A DNA stretch of 8,523 nucleotides from an uncultured Clostridia bacterium (GCA_937914815.1 CALDMI010000101.1:1-8523); one strand, 5' to 3'. Counted from the first letter of the stretch, positions 1 through 6,474 are shown. Numbers and translations: made by a program. Notes: generated by a model from the letters alone, not told the origin.

Positions 1-665
1 ATCGATATGTACCCGTTCTTTACTGCCGCACTGTCGAGCGTCAGGTCATCCGACTTGTGCTCGTGGAATTTCGCCTGCTGACGGTAATGTCCCTCGTCGT
101 TATAGACGAAGCTGTCCTCATAGTAGTGCTCGCCCTGCCGGGTTATAAGAATACCTTTCGGCGTGCAGTCGGGAATATTGACATTTATGAGCCTTGTATG
201 AGAGAACAGGGAATGGCTCTCTATATAGTCCCAGACGGTATCAAGATATTTCGGGGCATATTCCGTATTTATGTGGTCTGTCGAGAGCGCGAGACACTTT
301 TTCGCCCCGCGGAGCACTGCCTCAAATACCGCACCGACCGTGCCGGAGTAAGAAATATCGTCCCCGATATTGTATCCCTTGTTTATTCCGGATATCACGA
401 GGTCATACTCTTCGCGGAGCCCGATGTAGGCAAACCGCACACAGTCCGCCGGGGTAGAGTCGACCGCATATCCGGTCACCCCGGGCAGATACTCGCGCTT
501 TTCAAACGCGATAAATTCATGGATTTCTATGCTGTGGCTCTTGCCGCTCTGCTGTTCCTTCGGCGCGACGACCGTAATGTTGCCAAATTTCTTCTGTGCC
601 CAGAGCGCAACATCGCGAAGCCCCGCGGAGTCTATTCCGTCGTCGTTTACAAGAAGTACTCTCAT
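1..665 (-). CDS. surE: 5'/3'-nucleotidase SurE (3' end cut by the window edge)
   Basis: SurE removes phosphate from nucleoside 5'- and 3'-monophosphates and short polyphosphates in the cytoplasm, using a divalent metal. The visible 221 residues begin MRVLLVNDDGID, with the metal-binding Asp8 and Asp9. Ser40 lies in the QQSGKSHSI loop, and Asn95 lies in SGINKGYNIGDD followed by the family's SYSGTVGA motif. The last readable residues (LTLDSAAVKNGYIS) match the late part of SurE, so roughly 30 residues are probably missing from a family of about 250. The ATG at 663-665 overlaps the TGA of the upstream DHH gene as ATGA. A GGAGG lies six bases before it, inside that gene, which argues for translational coupling. 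It is the last visible gene of the regulator-DHH-DHH-surE operon. The plus-strand ORF across it is a shadow. Family assignment is firm; the substrate is not predictable here. Confidence 0.95.
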   Translation of the reverse strand, partial: MRVLLVNDDGIDSAGLRDVALWAQKKFGNITVVAPKEQQSGKSHSIEIHEFIAFEKREYLPGVTGYAVDSTPADCVRFAYIGLREEYDLVISGINKGYNIGDDISYSGTVGAVFEAVLRGAKKCLALSTDHINTEYAPKYLDTVWDYIESHSLFSHTRLINVNIPDCTPKGILITRQGEHYYEDSFVYNDEGHYRQQAKFHEHKSDDLTLDSAAVKNGYIS

Positions 666-1645
666 AGCCAGCCTCCGTTGTTCCGCTTGTAGTCGGCGAG
701 TGCGGCGTCCGCATCGTCAATAAGCGCGTCCATCTCGTCCTCGGAATATACCGTTGCTCCGCTTGCACAGGCGTGTCCGCCACCGTGATACTTTTCGGCG
801 AGCCCGTTTACCGTGACAAACCGGGAGCGCAGGCGCACCCTGATTGACTGCCCGTCCGCATTCTCTATGAATGCGAGCCATATGAGGCTCCCCTTTATGG
901 TGCTCATGAACGAGACACACTCGCTCGCCTGTTCCTCGTTAAGACCGTAGGCGCGCTTCATTTCGTTGGTTATATAGAGATATGCAACTCCGTTTTCGGT
1001 AATCTCTATCTCGGAGAGCATCTCGCCCTTGAAGCGGAGCTCATCCATAGACTCCATATACAGATTGGCATAGAGCCACTCAAGGTCTATTCCGAAATCA
1101 AGGAGCAGCCCCGCGAGGCGCATTGTGCGCCCCTTGACAGACTCAAAACGGAATCTGCCGGAGTCGGTAACCAATCCGGTATAAATACATGTCGCCGCGA
1201 GCTCGGTCATTTTAAGTTCATTCTGATACCGCTCATAGAACGCGGCAATCATTTCACAAACCGACGAGCGGTCGTCCTCGACCCATGAAATATCGCCGTA
1301 GGGCTTCACATCGATGTGATGGTCTATCTTGATTATCTCACGGCAGAGTCTGAACTGCTTGTTTGAAATTCTGTCCTCCGTCGCCGTGTCGAGAACTATG
1401 CCGAGTGCGTTTTTGTAGGCGTCGTCCGGGTATGTCCCGCCGTCCTCGCCGAGGAAGGAGAGGTAGCCGGAGTGGTCGTCCGCCGCGAGAATTATATCCT
1501 TGTCGGGATATGTCGCTCGGAGTATTTCGGTGAGCCCCTTAGTGGAGCCGACGGCGTCGCCATCCGGGCGTGAGTGCCGCATTATCACAATCTTTTTGTA
1601 GACCTTGATTTTTTCGAGTATTATATCTGTTATCTGCTCTGCCAT
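662..1645 (-). CDS. DHH/DHHA1 phosphoesterase, NrnA-like (downstream copy)
   Basis: The 327-residue protein has the full DHH-DHHA1 layout of bacterial NrnA, which degrades short oligoribonucleotides and 3'-phosphoadenosine 5'-phosphate (pAp) with Mn2+. Motif I is HSRPDGDAVGS (24-34), motif II VLDTA (84-88), motif III IDHH (107-110) and motif IV TGLVTDSGRF (156-165). The C-terminal DHHA1 part carries the substrate-binding GGGHACASG (288-296). There is no signal peptide or membrane segment, so it is cytoplasmic. The ATG at 1643-1645 follows GGAAG by seven bases and lies 24 bases after the stop of a paralogous DHH gene. Its own TGA overlaps the surE start. It resembles its neighbour most around motif I (RATYP, PDGDA) and motif IV, so the pair is an old tandem duplication. 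Catalytic residues are intact; pAp, pGpG or nanoRNA are the likely substrates, but choosing among them would be guesswork. Confidence 0.9.
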   Translation of the reverse strand: MAEQITDIILEKIKVYKKIVIMRHSRPDGDAVGSTKGLTEILRATYPDKDIILAADDHSGYLSFLGEDGGTYPDDAYKNALGIVLDTATEDRISNKQFRLCREIIKIDHHIDVKPYGDISWVEDDRSSVCEMIAAFYERYQNELKMTELAATCIYTGLVTDSGRFRFESVKGRTMRLAGLLLDFGIDLEWLYANLYMESMDELRFKGEMLSEIEITENGVAYLYITNEMKRAYGLNEEQASECVSFMSTIKGSLIWLAFIENADGQSIRVRLRSRFVTVNGLAEKYHGGGHACASGATVYSEDEMDALIDDADAALADYKRNNGGWL

Positions 1646-1669
1646 GTGTTATCTTCCGTTCTGAATAAA

Positions 1670-2632
1670 TTATTGCAGGATGTCGGCATCTCCCGCCGCC
1701 ATTTTGTCAAGGTCGCCAAGAAGACGCATTGCATCTCTCCGACTACCGAGTGTCGCGCCGCTCGCCTTTGCGTGCCCTCCGCCGCCGTACTTTACGGCAA
1801 CCGGATTTATATTGTATTTTGATGAGCGTATCTCGCACAGCACCCCATCGTCACATTCTGTGAAATTCACCCATATGTCGATGCCCTGTATGTCGGACAT
1901 GATGCCGACCATTCCGCGGGATATCGAGTGCGCCGCGACTCCCGTGGCTTCGAGCTGTCGGCGGGTCGTATAAATGTAACCCACCCCGTGCTCCGTAAGC
2001 TTTATCTTTCCGGTGTACTTTGCGCGCAGCTTCAGCCGCTCGAGGTTCTCGGCGTACAGATTCCCGTATATCTCGCTTATCGATACGCCGAATGTCATGA
2101 GATATGAGGCGAGTTCAAATGTCCGCGCGCTTGTGCTGTCGTAGCGGAATCTGCCGGAGTCGGTGACTATTCCGGTATATAGGGCATATGCCGCCTCGGG
2201 CGTCATCTGCATGTCGCATTGCCGCGCCATCTCGGTTATGAGCCCGGCACAGCTCTCATATTCGGTGCCGATTATTTCCGTGCCGCAGAACTGCGATATA
2301 AAGAGGTGGTGGTCTATCCGGAGCGTCGCTTTCGCCCGCTCCCACCGCCCGTCGCTTATAAGCTGCGTCGCGGATGTGTCGAGCACGACGGCGAGCGCGC
2401 CGTCATACATTTCGTCCGGTATCTCGTCCGGGGCTGAGCAGGGGATGAAGGCGTATCTTCCCGCCGGGTCGCCGACGGCGTAAATCTCCTTGCCTGGGTA
2501 TGTCGCCCGGAGCAGAAGCCGGAGCCCGGTCTGTGAGCCTATTGCGTCCCCGTCCGGGTTTGTATGCCGGTGGATTATTATCCTGTCATATTCCCGGAAG
2601 AGCTTGATTGCATCGCGAAAATCCCCGGTCAT
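1670..2632 (-). CDS. DHH/DHHA1 phosphoesterase, NrnA-like (upstream copy)
   Basis: This 320-residue cytoplasmic enzyme is the second member of a tandem NrnA-like pair. Motif I is HTNPDGDAIGS (23-33), motif II VLDTS (83-87), motif III IDHH (106-109) and motif IV TGIVTDSGRF (153-162). GGGGHAKASG (283-292) is the DHHA1 substrate loop. All metal-ligand motifs of the DHH family are present, so both copies should be active. The ATG at 2630-2632 overlaps the TGA of the DtxR-type regulator gene as ATGA, with a purine-rich GGGAGGGG five bases upstream. This suggests that the regulator and the enzyme are made from one message by coupled translation. Compared with its neighbour it keeps Lys in the GGGH loop (HAKASG against HACASG) and differs strongly between motifs III and IV, which hints at different substrates. 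The family is certain; the division of labour between the copies is unknown. Confidence 0.9.
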   Translation of the reverse strand: MTGDFRDAIKLFREYDRIIIHRHTNPDGDAIGSQTGLRLLLRATYPGKEIYAVGDPAGRYAFIPCSAPDEIPDEMYDGALAVVLDTSATQLISDGRWERAKATLRIDHHLFISQFCGTEIIGTEYESCAGLITEMARQCDMQMTPEAAYALYTGIVTDSGRFRYDSTSARTFELASYLMTFGVSISEIYGNLYAENLERLKLRAKYTGKIKLTEHGVGYIYTTRRQLEATGVAAHSISRGMVGIMSDIQGIDIWVNFTECDDGVLCEIRSSKYNINPVAVKYGGGGHAKASGATLGSRRDAMRLLGDLDKMAAGDADILQ

Positions 2633-3012
2633 TTCGTCCCCTCCCTAAGGAGCGCGTCATGCCGCTTTATAGCAGCAAATGTCTCGTCGGTTATATCGTG
2701 CTCTATTCTGCAGGCGTCCTGCGCCGCAATCTCGGGAGAGACGCCGAGCTTAGTCAGAAAATCTGTCAGAGTTATATGTCTTTCATATATCTTTTTCGCT
2801 ATCGCGAGCCCGGACTCCGTGAGCGTCAGAAATCCGCTCTTGTCCATAAGCAGGTATCCGTTGTTTTTGAGAACTCCGACCGCGCGGCAGACGCTCGGCT
2901 TTGAAAATTCCATATATTCCGCGACATCGTGTGAGCGCACCTCGCCGTTCTTTTTTGAGAGAACATAAATAGTCTCAAGATACATCTCTCCGGATTCCTG
3001 GATTTTTGCCAT
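2629..3012 (-). CDS. Short DtxR/MntR-family iron- or manganese-responsive regulator
   Basis: The protein is 127 residues. An N-terminal winged helix (about 3-65) has the DtxR opening GEMYLETIYVL and a recognition region FSKPSVCRAVGVLKNNGYL. A helical dimerisation and metal domain follows (70-118). Aligning by eye to DtxR/IdeR, the primary metal ligands Met10, Cys101, Glu104 and His105 are all present (EMYLETIY; DACRIEH), as is His79. Manganese-type MntR has Asp at the Met position, so iron sensing is the better guess. There is no C-terminal SH3-like domain, and the ancillary-site Glu83 is Thr. The start at 3012 is chosen because GAGG lies nine bases upstream and the conserved family start falls there; in-frame ATGs at 3027 and 3183 have poor or no ribosome site. 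The gene is divergent from the feo operon, so it probably represses feo and perhaps itself. Confidence 0.9.
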   Translation of the reverse strand: MAKIQESGEMYLETIYVLSKKNGEVRSHDVAEYMEFSKPSVCRAVGVLKNNGYLLMDKSGFLTLTESGLAIAKKIYERHITLTDFLTKLGVSPEIAAQDACRIEHDITDETFAAIKRHDALLREGTK

Positions 3013-3089
3013 AACAGTAAACCTCATGCCTTTCGTTTCAAAGGAAATTGATAAATATAACAACAATATACTTATACAACACCATAATA

Positions 3090-3118
3090 ATTGTAACACA
3101 TTATCAAATAAAAAGCAA
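3090..3118 (-). promoter_or_regulatory. Sigma-A promoter for the regulator-DHH-DHH-surE operon
   Basis: On the minus strand, TTGCTT (3118-3113) is followed after 17 bases by TACAAT (3095-3090), with a TG one base before the -10 (extended -10). Transcription would start near 3083, leaving a leader of about 70 bases before the regulator ATG. An A-tract region with the inverted repeat AAAAAG-AAA-CTTTTT (3122-3136) lies just upstream and could act as an UP-like element. The promoter is predicted from sequence only. Confidence 0.6.
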
Positions 3119-3134
3119 GTGAAAAAGAAACTTT

Positions 3135-3162
3135 TTGCCCGGTTGTGCAGTATGCCTAATAT
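3135..3162 (+). promoter_or_regulatory. Possible weak upstream promoter toward feo
   Basis: TTGCCC (3135-3140), 16 bases, then TAATAT (3157-3162). The -35 is poor. The element is recorded because the first GTTAGC-N4-GCTAAC repeat sits immediately after this -10, where a repressor would block initiation. Without transcription data this remains speculative. Confidence 0.25.
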
Positions 3163-3165
3163 GCG

Positions 3166-3181
3166 GTTAGCTTTGGCTAAC
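3166..3181. promoter_or_regulatory. Inverted repeat GTTAGC-N4-GCTAAC, candidate operator 1
   Basis: Perfect six-base arms GTTAGC (3166-3171) and GCTAAC (3176-3181) around the spacer TTTG. The site lies near the midpoint of the divergent control region, about 80-95 bases upstream of both predicted start sites. A CCTAA half-like word lies just to its left (3155-3159). The arms contain the GTTAG/CTAAC words of the classical DtxR operator, but with different spacing. A second copy begins exactly 100 bases away. The best candidate ligand is the adjacent DtxR-type regulator (inference). Confidence 0.6.
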
Positions 3182-3226
3182 ATGACCGTCGCTTTTTACA
3201 AAAATGGATTTTTTGGTCGAAAGTGA

Positions 3227-3255
3227 TTGACAAAGTGGGGAAGTTTACTTATAAT
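3227..3255 (+). promoter_or_regulatory. Consensus sigma-A promoter of the feo operon
   Basis: A perfect TTGACA (3227-3232) and a perfect TATAAT (3250-3255) are separated by the optimal 17 bases. Transcription should begin near 3261-3263, giving a leader of about 70 bases before feoA1. A promoter this close to consensus would be strong unless repressed, which fits the operator-like repeat immediately downstream. Confidence 0.85.
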
Positions 3256-3264
3256 AATCTGTGG

Positions 3265-3282
3265 AGTTAGCGAGGGCTAACT
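3265..3282. promoter_or_regulatory. Inverted repeat AGTTAGC-N4-GCTAACT, candidate operator 2
   Basis: Perfect seven-base arms AGTTAGC (3265-3271) and GCTAACT (3276-3282) around GAGG. The core GTTAGC-N4-GCTAAC is the same as in the repeat at 3166-3181. It covers roughly +3 to +20 of the predicted feo transcript, a classic position for repression. As RNA it could also form a hairpin with a GAGG loop, but the repeated core with a different spacer favours a protein-binding DNA site. Confidence 0.7.
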
Positions 3283-3293
3283 ATAAGCAAGGG

Positions 3294-3311
3294 TCCCGGG
3301 GAGCTCCGGGA
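3294..3311 (+). other. GC-rich hairpin in the feo leader
   Basis: TCCCGG (3294-3299) and CCGGGA (3306-3311) form a perfect six-base stem with the loop GGAGCT. The feoA1 ribosome site (GGAAAGGG, 3317-3324) follows within ten bases. There is no U-tract, so it is not a terminator. It may protect the 5' end or tune translation. Confidence 0.45.
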
Positions 3312-3330
3312 TATCAGGAAAGGGAAGAAT

Positions 3331-3543
3331 ATGATACCTCTTTGCGTATGTGATCCCGATGAGGAACAGATAATTAAAAAAATAGGCGGCTCGCAGGAGG
3401 TGAAGCTCCATCTTGAGAACCTCGGATTTGTCGTCGGCGGCACGGTTAAGGTCGTCAGCTCAATGGGCGGGAACCTTATCGTAAATGTCAAGGAGTCGCG
3501 CGTGGCTATAAGCCGCGAGATGGCGCAGAAAATATATGTCTGA
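3331..3543 (+). CDS. feoA: FeoA-family protein, first copy
   Basis: This is a 70-residue cytoplasmic protein of the FeoA family, a small SH3-like fold that assists the ferrous iron transporter FeoB. The sequence shows the family pattern: an early KKIGG stretch, then LENLGFVVGGTVKVVSSMGGNLIVNVKESRVAI and a C-terminal methionine-containing helix (AQKIYV). The ATG follows GGAAAGGG closely. It is the first gene of the feo operon, 56 bases before a second, clearly different feoA. It carries the N-terminal CVCDPDEE segment with two cysteines, which the second copy lacks. FeoA is known to interact with FeoB in some bacteria; why clostridia keep two types is not settled. The identification rests on residue pattern, length and position before feoB. 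Confidence 0.92.
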   Translation: MIPLCVCDPDEEQIIKKIGGSQEVKLHLENLGFVVGGTVKVVSSMGGNLIVNVKESRVAISREMAQKIYV

Positions 3544-3599
3544 TTTCCGATATAAATTTAATTTTATATACATTCTCAATATATCGAAAGGAGCGGAAC

Positions 3600-3821
3600 A
3601 TGAAAACTTTGCGTGAGGTCAAGGTGGGGGAGACCGTAAAGGTCACAAAGCTCACCGGTGAGGGCGCGGTAAAGCGCCGTATCATGGATATGGGCATCAC
3701 GAAGGGGACAGAGATCTATGTGCGAAAGGTTGCACCGCTCGGTGACCCCGTTGAGATCACCGTCCGTGGCTACGAGCTGTCTCTCCGTAAGGCTGACGCC
3801 AGCATAATTGAAGTAGAGTAA
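3600..3821 (+). CDS. feoA: FeoA-family protein, second copy
   Basis: This 73-residue FeoA-type protein is the more canonical of the two copies. VGETVKVTKLTGEGAVKRRIMDMGITKGTEIYVRKVAPLGDPVEITVRGYELSLRK carries the family's hallmark RRIMDMGIT(K)G, APLGDP and GYELSLRK motifs almost unchanged. It has no cysteine, no signal peptide and no membrane segment, so it acts in the cytoplasm, probably on the FeoB G-domain or its membrane gate. AAAGGAG lies five bases before the ATG. It is 62 bases upstream of feoB, and a small hairpin at 3849-3863 lies in that gap. It is certainly part of the feo operon. Confidence 0.95.
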   Translation: MKTLREVKVGETVKVTKLTGEGAVKRRIMDMGITKGTEIYVRKVAPLGDPVEITVRGYELSLRKADASIIEVE

Positions 3822-3848
3822 AAAACAAACTCAGTAAAGCAATTCAGC

Positions 3849-3863
3849 AGCGGCAATGCCGCT
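3849..3863 (+). other. Small hairpin before feoB
   Basis: AGCGGC (3849-3854) and GCCGCT (3858-3863) form a perfect six-base stem with a three-base AAT loop. It ends 20 bases before the feoB ATG, just ahead of its ribosome site. It has no U-tract and is not a terminator. A hairpin of the same dimensions precedes the Cys-rich gene at 6442-6456. Confidence 0.5.
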
Positions 3864-3883
3864 CAAAGAGGAAAGGATTTGTT

Positions 3884-6430
3884 ATGGAAAACAAAACTGT
3901 CAGAATTGCTCTTGCCGGTAACCCTAACGCCGGTAAGACAACCCTGTTCAACGCGCTGACAGGCTCGAACCAGTTCGTAGGTAACTGGCCGGGTGTCACC
4001 GTTGAGAAAAAAGAGGGCAAGCTGAAAGGACACAGCGATGTTATAATCACCGACCTTCCGGGTATCTACTCTCTTTCGCCCTACACCCTTGAGGAGGTTG
4101 TGGCGAGAAATTACCTCGTGAATGAGCGTCCGGATGCGATACTCAATATCATCGACGGTACGAACCTTGAGCGTAACCTTTATCTTACGACACAGCTGAC
4201 CGAGCTCGGTATACCGGTTGTCATCGCCATCAACATGATGGATGTCGTAAAGAAGAACGGCGACCACATCAATACAGAGGAGCTCTCTCATCAGCTCGGC
4301 TGTAAGGTCGTTGAGATATCCGCTCTTAAGGGAACCGGAATAACAGAGGCGGCAGAGGCGGCAATAGCCGCGGCGGCTGGAACAAAGACCGTCCCGCAGC
4401 ACAGCTTCTCCGGCTGCGTAGAGCATGCGATAGCTCATATTGAGGAGGCTGCGCTCCATGACCTCCCCGCAGAGCAGCAGAGATGGTACGCGATAAAGAT
4501 ATTCGAGCGTGACGAGAAGGTTCTCGCACAGCTGAATGTCCCCGCTGATAAGCTCGCGCATATAGAGAACGACATCAAGGCTGCCGAGGCTGAGATGGAC
4601 GACGATGCGGAGAGCATAATCACAAACGAGAGATATATCTACATATCCACGATAATCAAGAGCTGCTACAAGAAGAAGCAGAAGGGCAATCTTACAACCT
4701 CTGATAAGATAGATAAGGTTGTTACTAACCGTTGGCTCGGTCTCCCGATATTCGCGGTTATCATGTTCCTTGTTTATTACATCTCCATGGTCACTGTCGG
4801 TGCGTTTGCGACCGACTGGGTTAACGACGGCGTGTTCGGAGACGGCTGGCACCTGCTCGGCATCGGCTCCTCCGCATACGAGGATGCGTCCGGCGAGTAT
4901 TCAGACGCGATGAACGCGATAAATGCCTTTGTTGAGGTTGATACCGAGGCTGATGATTTCGACCCCGCGGCAACCCTTGAGGCACTCCGTAATTTCACCA
5001 CAACAGAGACGAGCGGTACCGTTACGGTCGAGGATGAGGAAACCCTCGAGGAGACCGAAATGACGGTTTACTTCTCAAAGATACCCGATAATCTTTCCAA
5101 AGACGAGAAAGAAAGCACGATAGGCGTTACCTATCTTGAGGCAGTTGAGTACTTTGCAGAGAACAATACCGAGTTTGCAGAGCCCGATCCCGCCGATTAC
5201 GGTGTGTGGGTTCCCGGTATTCCGGTTCTCCTCGGCAACCTTCTTGACGCGGCTCACTCGCCCGAGTGGCTCTCCGGACTTATCCTTGACGGTATCGTTG
5301 CCGGTGTCGGTGCGGTCCTCGGATTTGTTCCTCAGATGCTCGTGCTGTTCCTCCTTCTTGCATTCCTTGAGGCATGCGGCTACATGGCGCGTATCGCGTT
5401 CGTGCTTGACCGTGTGTTCCGTAAGTTCGGTCTGTCCGGTAAGTCCTTCATTCCTATGCTTATAGGCTCCGGATGCGGCGTTCCCGGTATCATGGCGTCG
5501 AGAACAATAGAGAATGAGCGCGACCGTCGTATGACCATAATGACGACGACCTTTATCCCCTGCGGCGCGAAGATGCCCTTCATAGCAATGATAGCCGGCG
5601 CTATCTTCGGCGGCTCTGCATGGATTGCAACCGGTGCATACTTCATCGGCGTTGCGGCAATAATCGTCTCCGGTATCATGCTGAAGAAGACAAAGATGTT
5701 TGCCGGTGATCCCGCTCCCTTCGTTATGGAGCTTCCCGCATACCACCTTCCCACCGTTCCGAACCTTCTTCGTTCGATGTGGGAGCGCGGCTGGTCCTTC
5801 ATAAAGAAGGCTGGTACGATAATCCTTCTTTCCACAATAGTTGTCTGGTTCACCACTTACTTCGGCTTCATCGACGGTTCGTTCAGAATGCTTGCCGAGG
5901 ATGAGATAGACTACTCGATACTCGCGAAGATAGGCGGAGCGCTCGCATGGATATTTGCTCCTCTCGGCTTCGGTACATGGCAGGCTACGGTTGCTTCCAT
6001 AACCGGTCTTGTTGCGAAGGAGAACATAGTCGGTACTATGGGTATCCTTTACAGCGCAGGTGCGGGCAATGTATATCAGAACATCTCCGCGGCGTTCGCG
6101 GCTTCGAGCCCTGTCGGCGCTGTTGCGGCGTTCGCATTCCTTGTGTTCAACCTTCTCTGCGCGCCTTGCTTTGCAGCTATCGGAGCTATCAAGCGTGAGA
6201 TGAACAGTGCAAAGTGGACATGGTTTGCAATCGGTTATCAGTGCGGATTTGCTTACCTCGTCGGACTCATGATAAATCAGTTCGGTCTCCTCTTCACCGG
6301 TCACATCAATGTTGTCGGCTTCATATTTGCTCTCCTTACTCTCGGCGGCATGGTTTATATGCTCGTCCGTCCCTACAAGGAGGCAACCAAGCTGACGCTC
6401 TCCGAGTCTAAGGTAGAAGCGAAGAAATAA
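3884..6430 (+). CDS. feoB: Ferrous iron transport protein B with a large acidic insertion
   Basis: FeoB is the inner-membrane Fe2+ importer with a cytoplasmic GTPase domain. In this 848-residue copy the G motifs are GNPNAGKT (12-19, G1), WPGVTVE (35-41, G2 region), DLPG (57-60, G3), NMMD (117-120, G4) and SALKG (146-150, G5). A helical GDI-like region follows to about 282. The first membrane segment is around 287-310. Residues about 323-440 form an acidic stretch (some 30 Asp/Glu, four Lys/Arg) between that segment and the next. The Gate motifs follow: GSGCGVP with Cys531, and FIPCGAK with Cys560. A late LLCAPC has Cys759 and Cys762. AAAGG lies before the ATG. No FeoC-like domain is fused; the genes downstream encode a Cys-rich partner and an HMA protein. 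Two long minus-strand ORFs across it are shadows. Confidence 0.97.
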   Translation: MENKTVRIALAGNPNAGKTTLFNALTGSNQFVGNWPGVTVEKKEGKLKGHSDVIITDLPGIYSLSPYTLEEVVARNYLVNERPDAILNIIDGTNLERNLYLTTQLTELGIPVVIAINMMDVVKKNGDHINTEELSHQLGCKVVEISALKGTGITEAAEAAIAAAAGTKTVPQHSFSGCVEHAIAHIEEAALHDLPAEQQRWYAIKIFERDEKVLAQLNVPADKLAHIENDIKAAEAEMDDDAESIITNERYIYISTIIKSCYKKKQKGNLTTSDKIDKVVTNRWLGLPIFAVIMFLVYYISMVTVGAFATDWVNDGVFGDGWHLLGIGSSAYEDASGEYSDAMNAINAFVEVDTEADDFDPAATLEALRNFTTTETSGTVTVEDEETLEETEMTVYFSKIPDNLSKDEKESTIGVTYLEAVEYFAENNTEFAEPDPADYGVWVPGIPVLLGNLLDAAHSPEWLSGLILDGIVAGVGAVLGFVPQMLVLFLLLAFLEACGYMARIAFVLDRVFRKFGLSGKSFIPMLIGSGCGVPGIMASRTIENERDRRMTIMTTTFIPCGAKMPFIAMIAGAIFGGSAWIATGAYFIGVAAIIVSGIMLKKTKMFAGDPAPFVMELPAYHLPTVPNLLRSMWERGWSFIKKAGTIILLSTIVVWFTTYFGFIDGSFRMLAEDEIDYSILAKIGGALAWIFAPLGFGTWQATVASITGLVAKENIVGTMGILYSAGAGNVYQNISAAFAASSPVGAVAAFAFLVFNLLCAPCFAAIGAIKREMNSAKWTWFAIGYQCGFAYLVGLMINQFGLLFTGHINVVGFIFALLTLGGMVYMLVRPYKEATKLTLSESKVEAKK

Positions 6431-6441
6431 TTAAAACACAC

Positions 6442-6456
6442 TACAGCATTGCTGTA
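6442..6456 (+). other. Small hairpin before the Cys-rich gene
   Basis: TACAGC (6442-6447) and GCTGTA (6451-6456) form a perfect six-base stem with an ATT loop, 11 bases after the feoB stop. It ends 18 bases before the next ATG, just ahead of AGGAG (6461-6465). There is no U-tract. It could stabilise the 3' end of the feoB message or mark a processing point. Confidence 0.5.
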
Positions 6457-6474
6457 AGAAAGGAGTCGGTCATT

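Noticed and set aside
57..692. Plus-strand ORF (211 codons) at the left edge
   Set aside because: It lies opposite surE, whose motifs are unmistakable; no family is recognisable in the plus-strand translation.
3013..3183. N-terminal extension of the regulator from an ATG at 3183
   Set aside because: The extra residues run through the predicted promoter and leader, show no family similarity, and the good ribosome site serves the ATG at 3010-3012.
3256..3330. Riboswitch in the feo leader (for example a metal-sensing NiCo/czcD type)
   Set aside because: The leader is only about 70 bases and shows one simple GC hairpin, with no multi-stem junction or expression platform.
3548..3586. CGATATA / TATATCG inverted repeat between the two feoA genes
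   Set aside because: Seven AT-rich bases 25 bases apart are expected by chance in an AT-rich gap, and no function is suggested.
3863..4852. Long minus-strand ORF (329 codons) opposite the start of feoB
   Set aside because: It is antisense to well-supported FeoB GTPase motifs, has no recognisable domain or good ribosome site, and is explained by the regular codon use of feoB.
5075..6304. Very long minus-strand ORF (409 codons) opposite the feoB membrane domain
   Set aside because: Its composition (many Arg, Cys, Thr, Glu, no domain) is that of a reverse-frame shadow of a membrane protein gene with strong codon bias.
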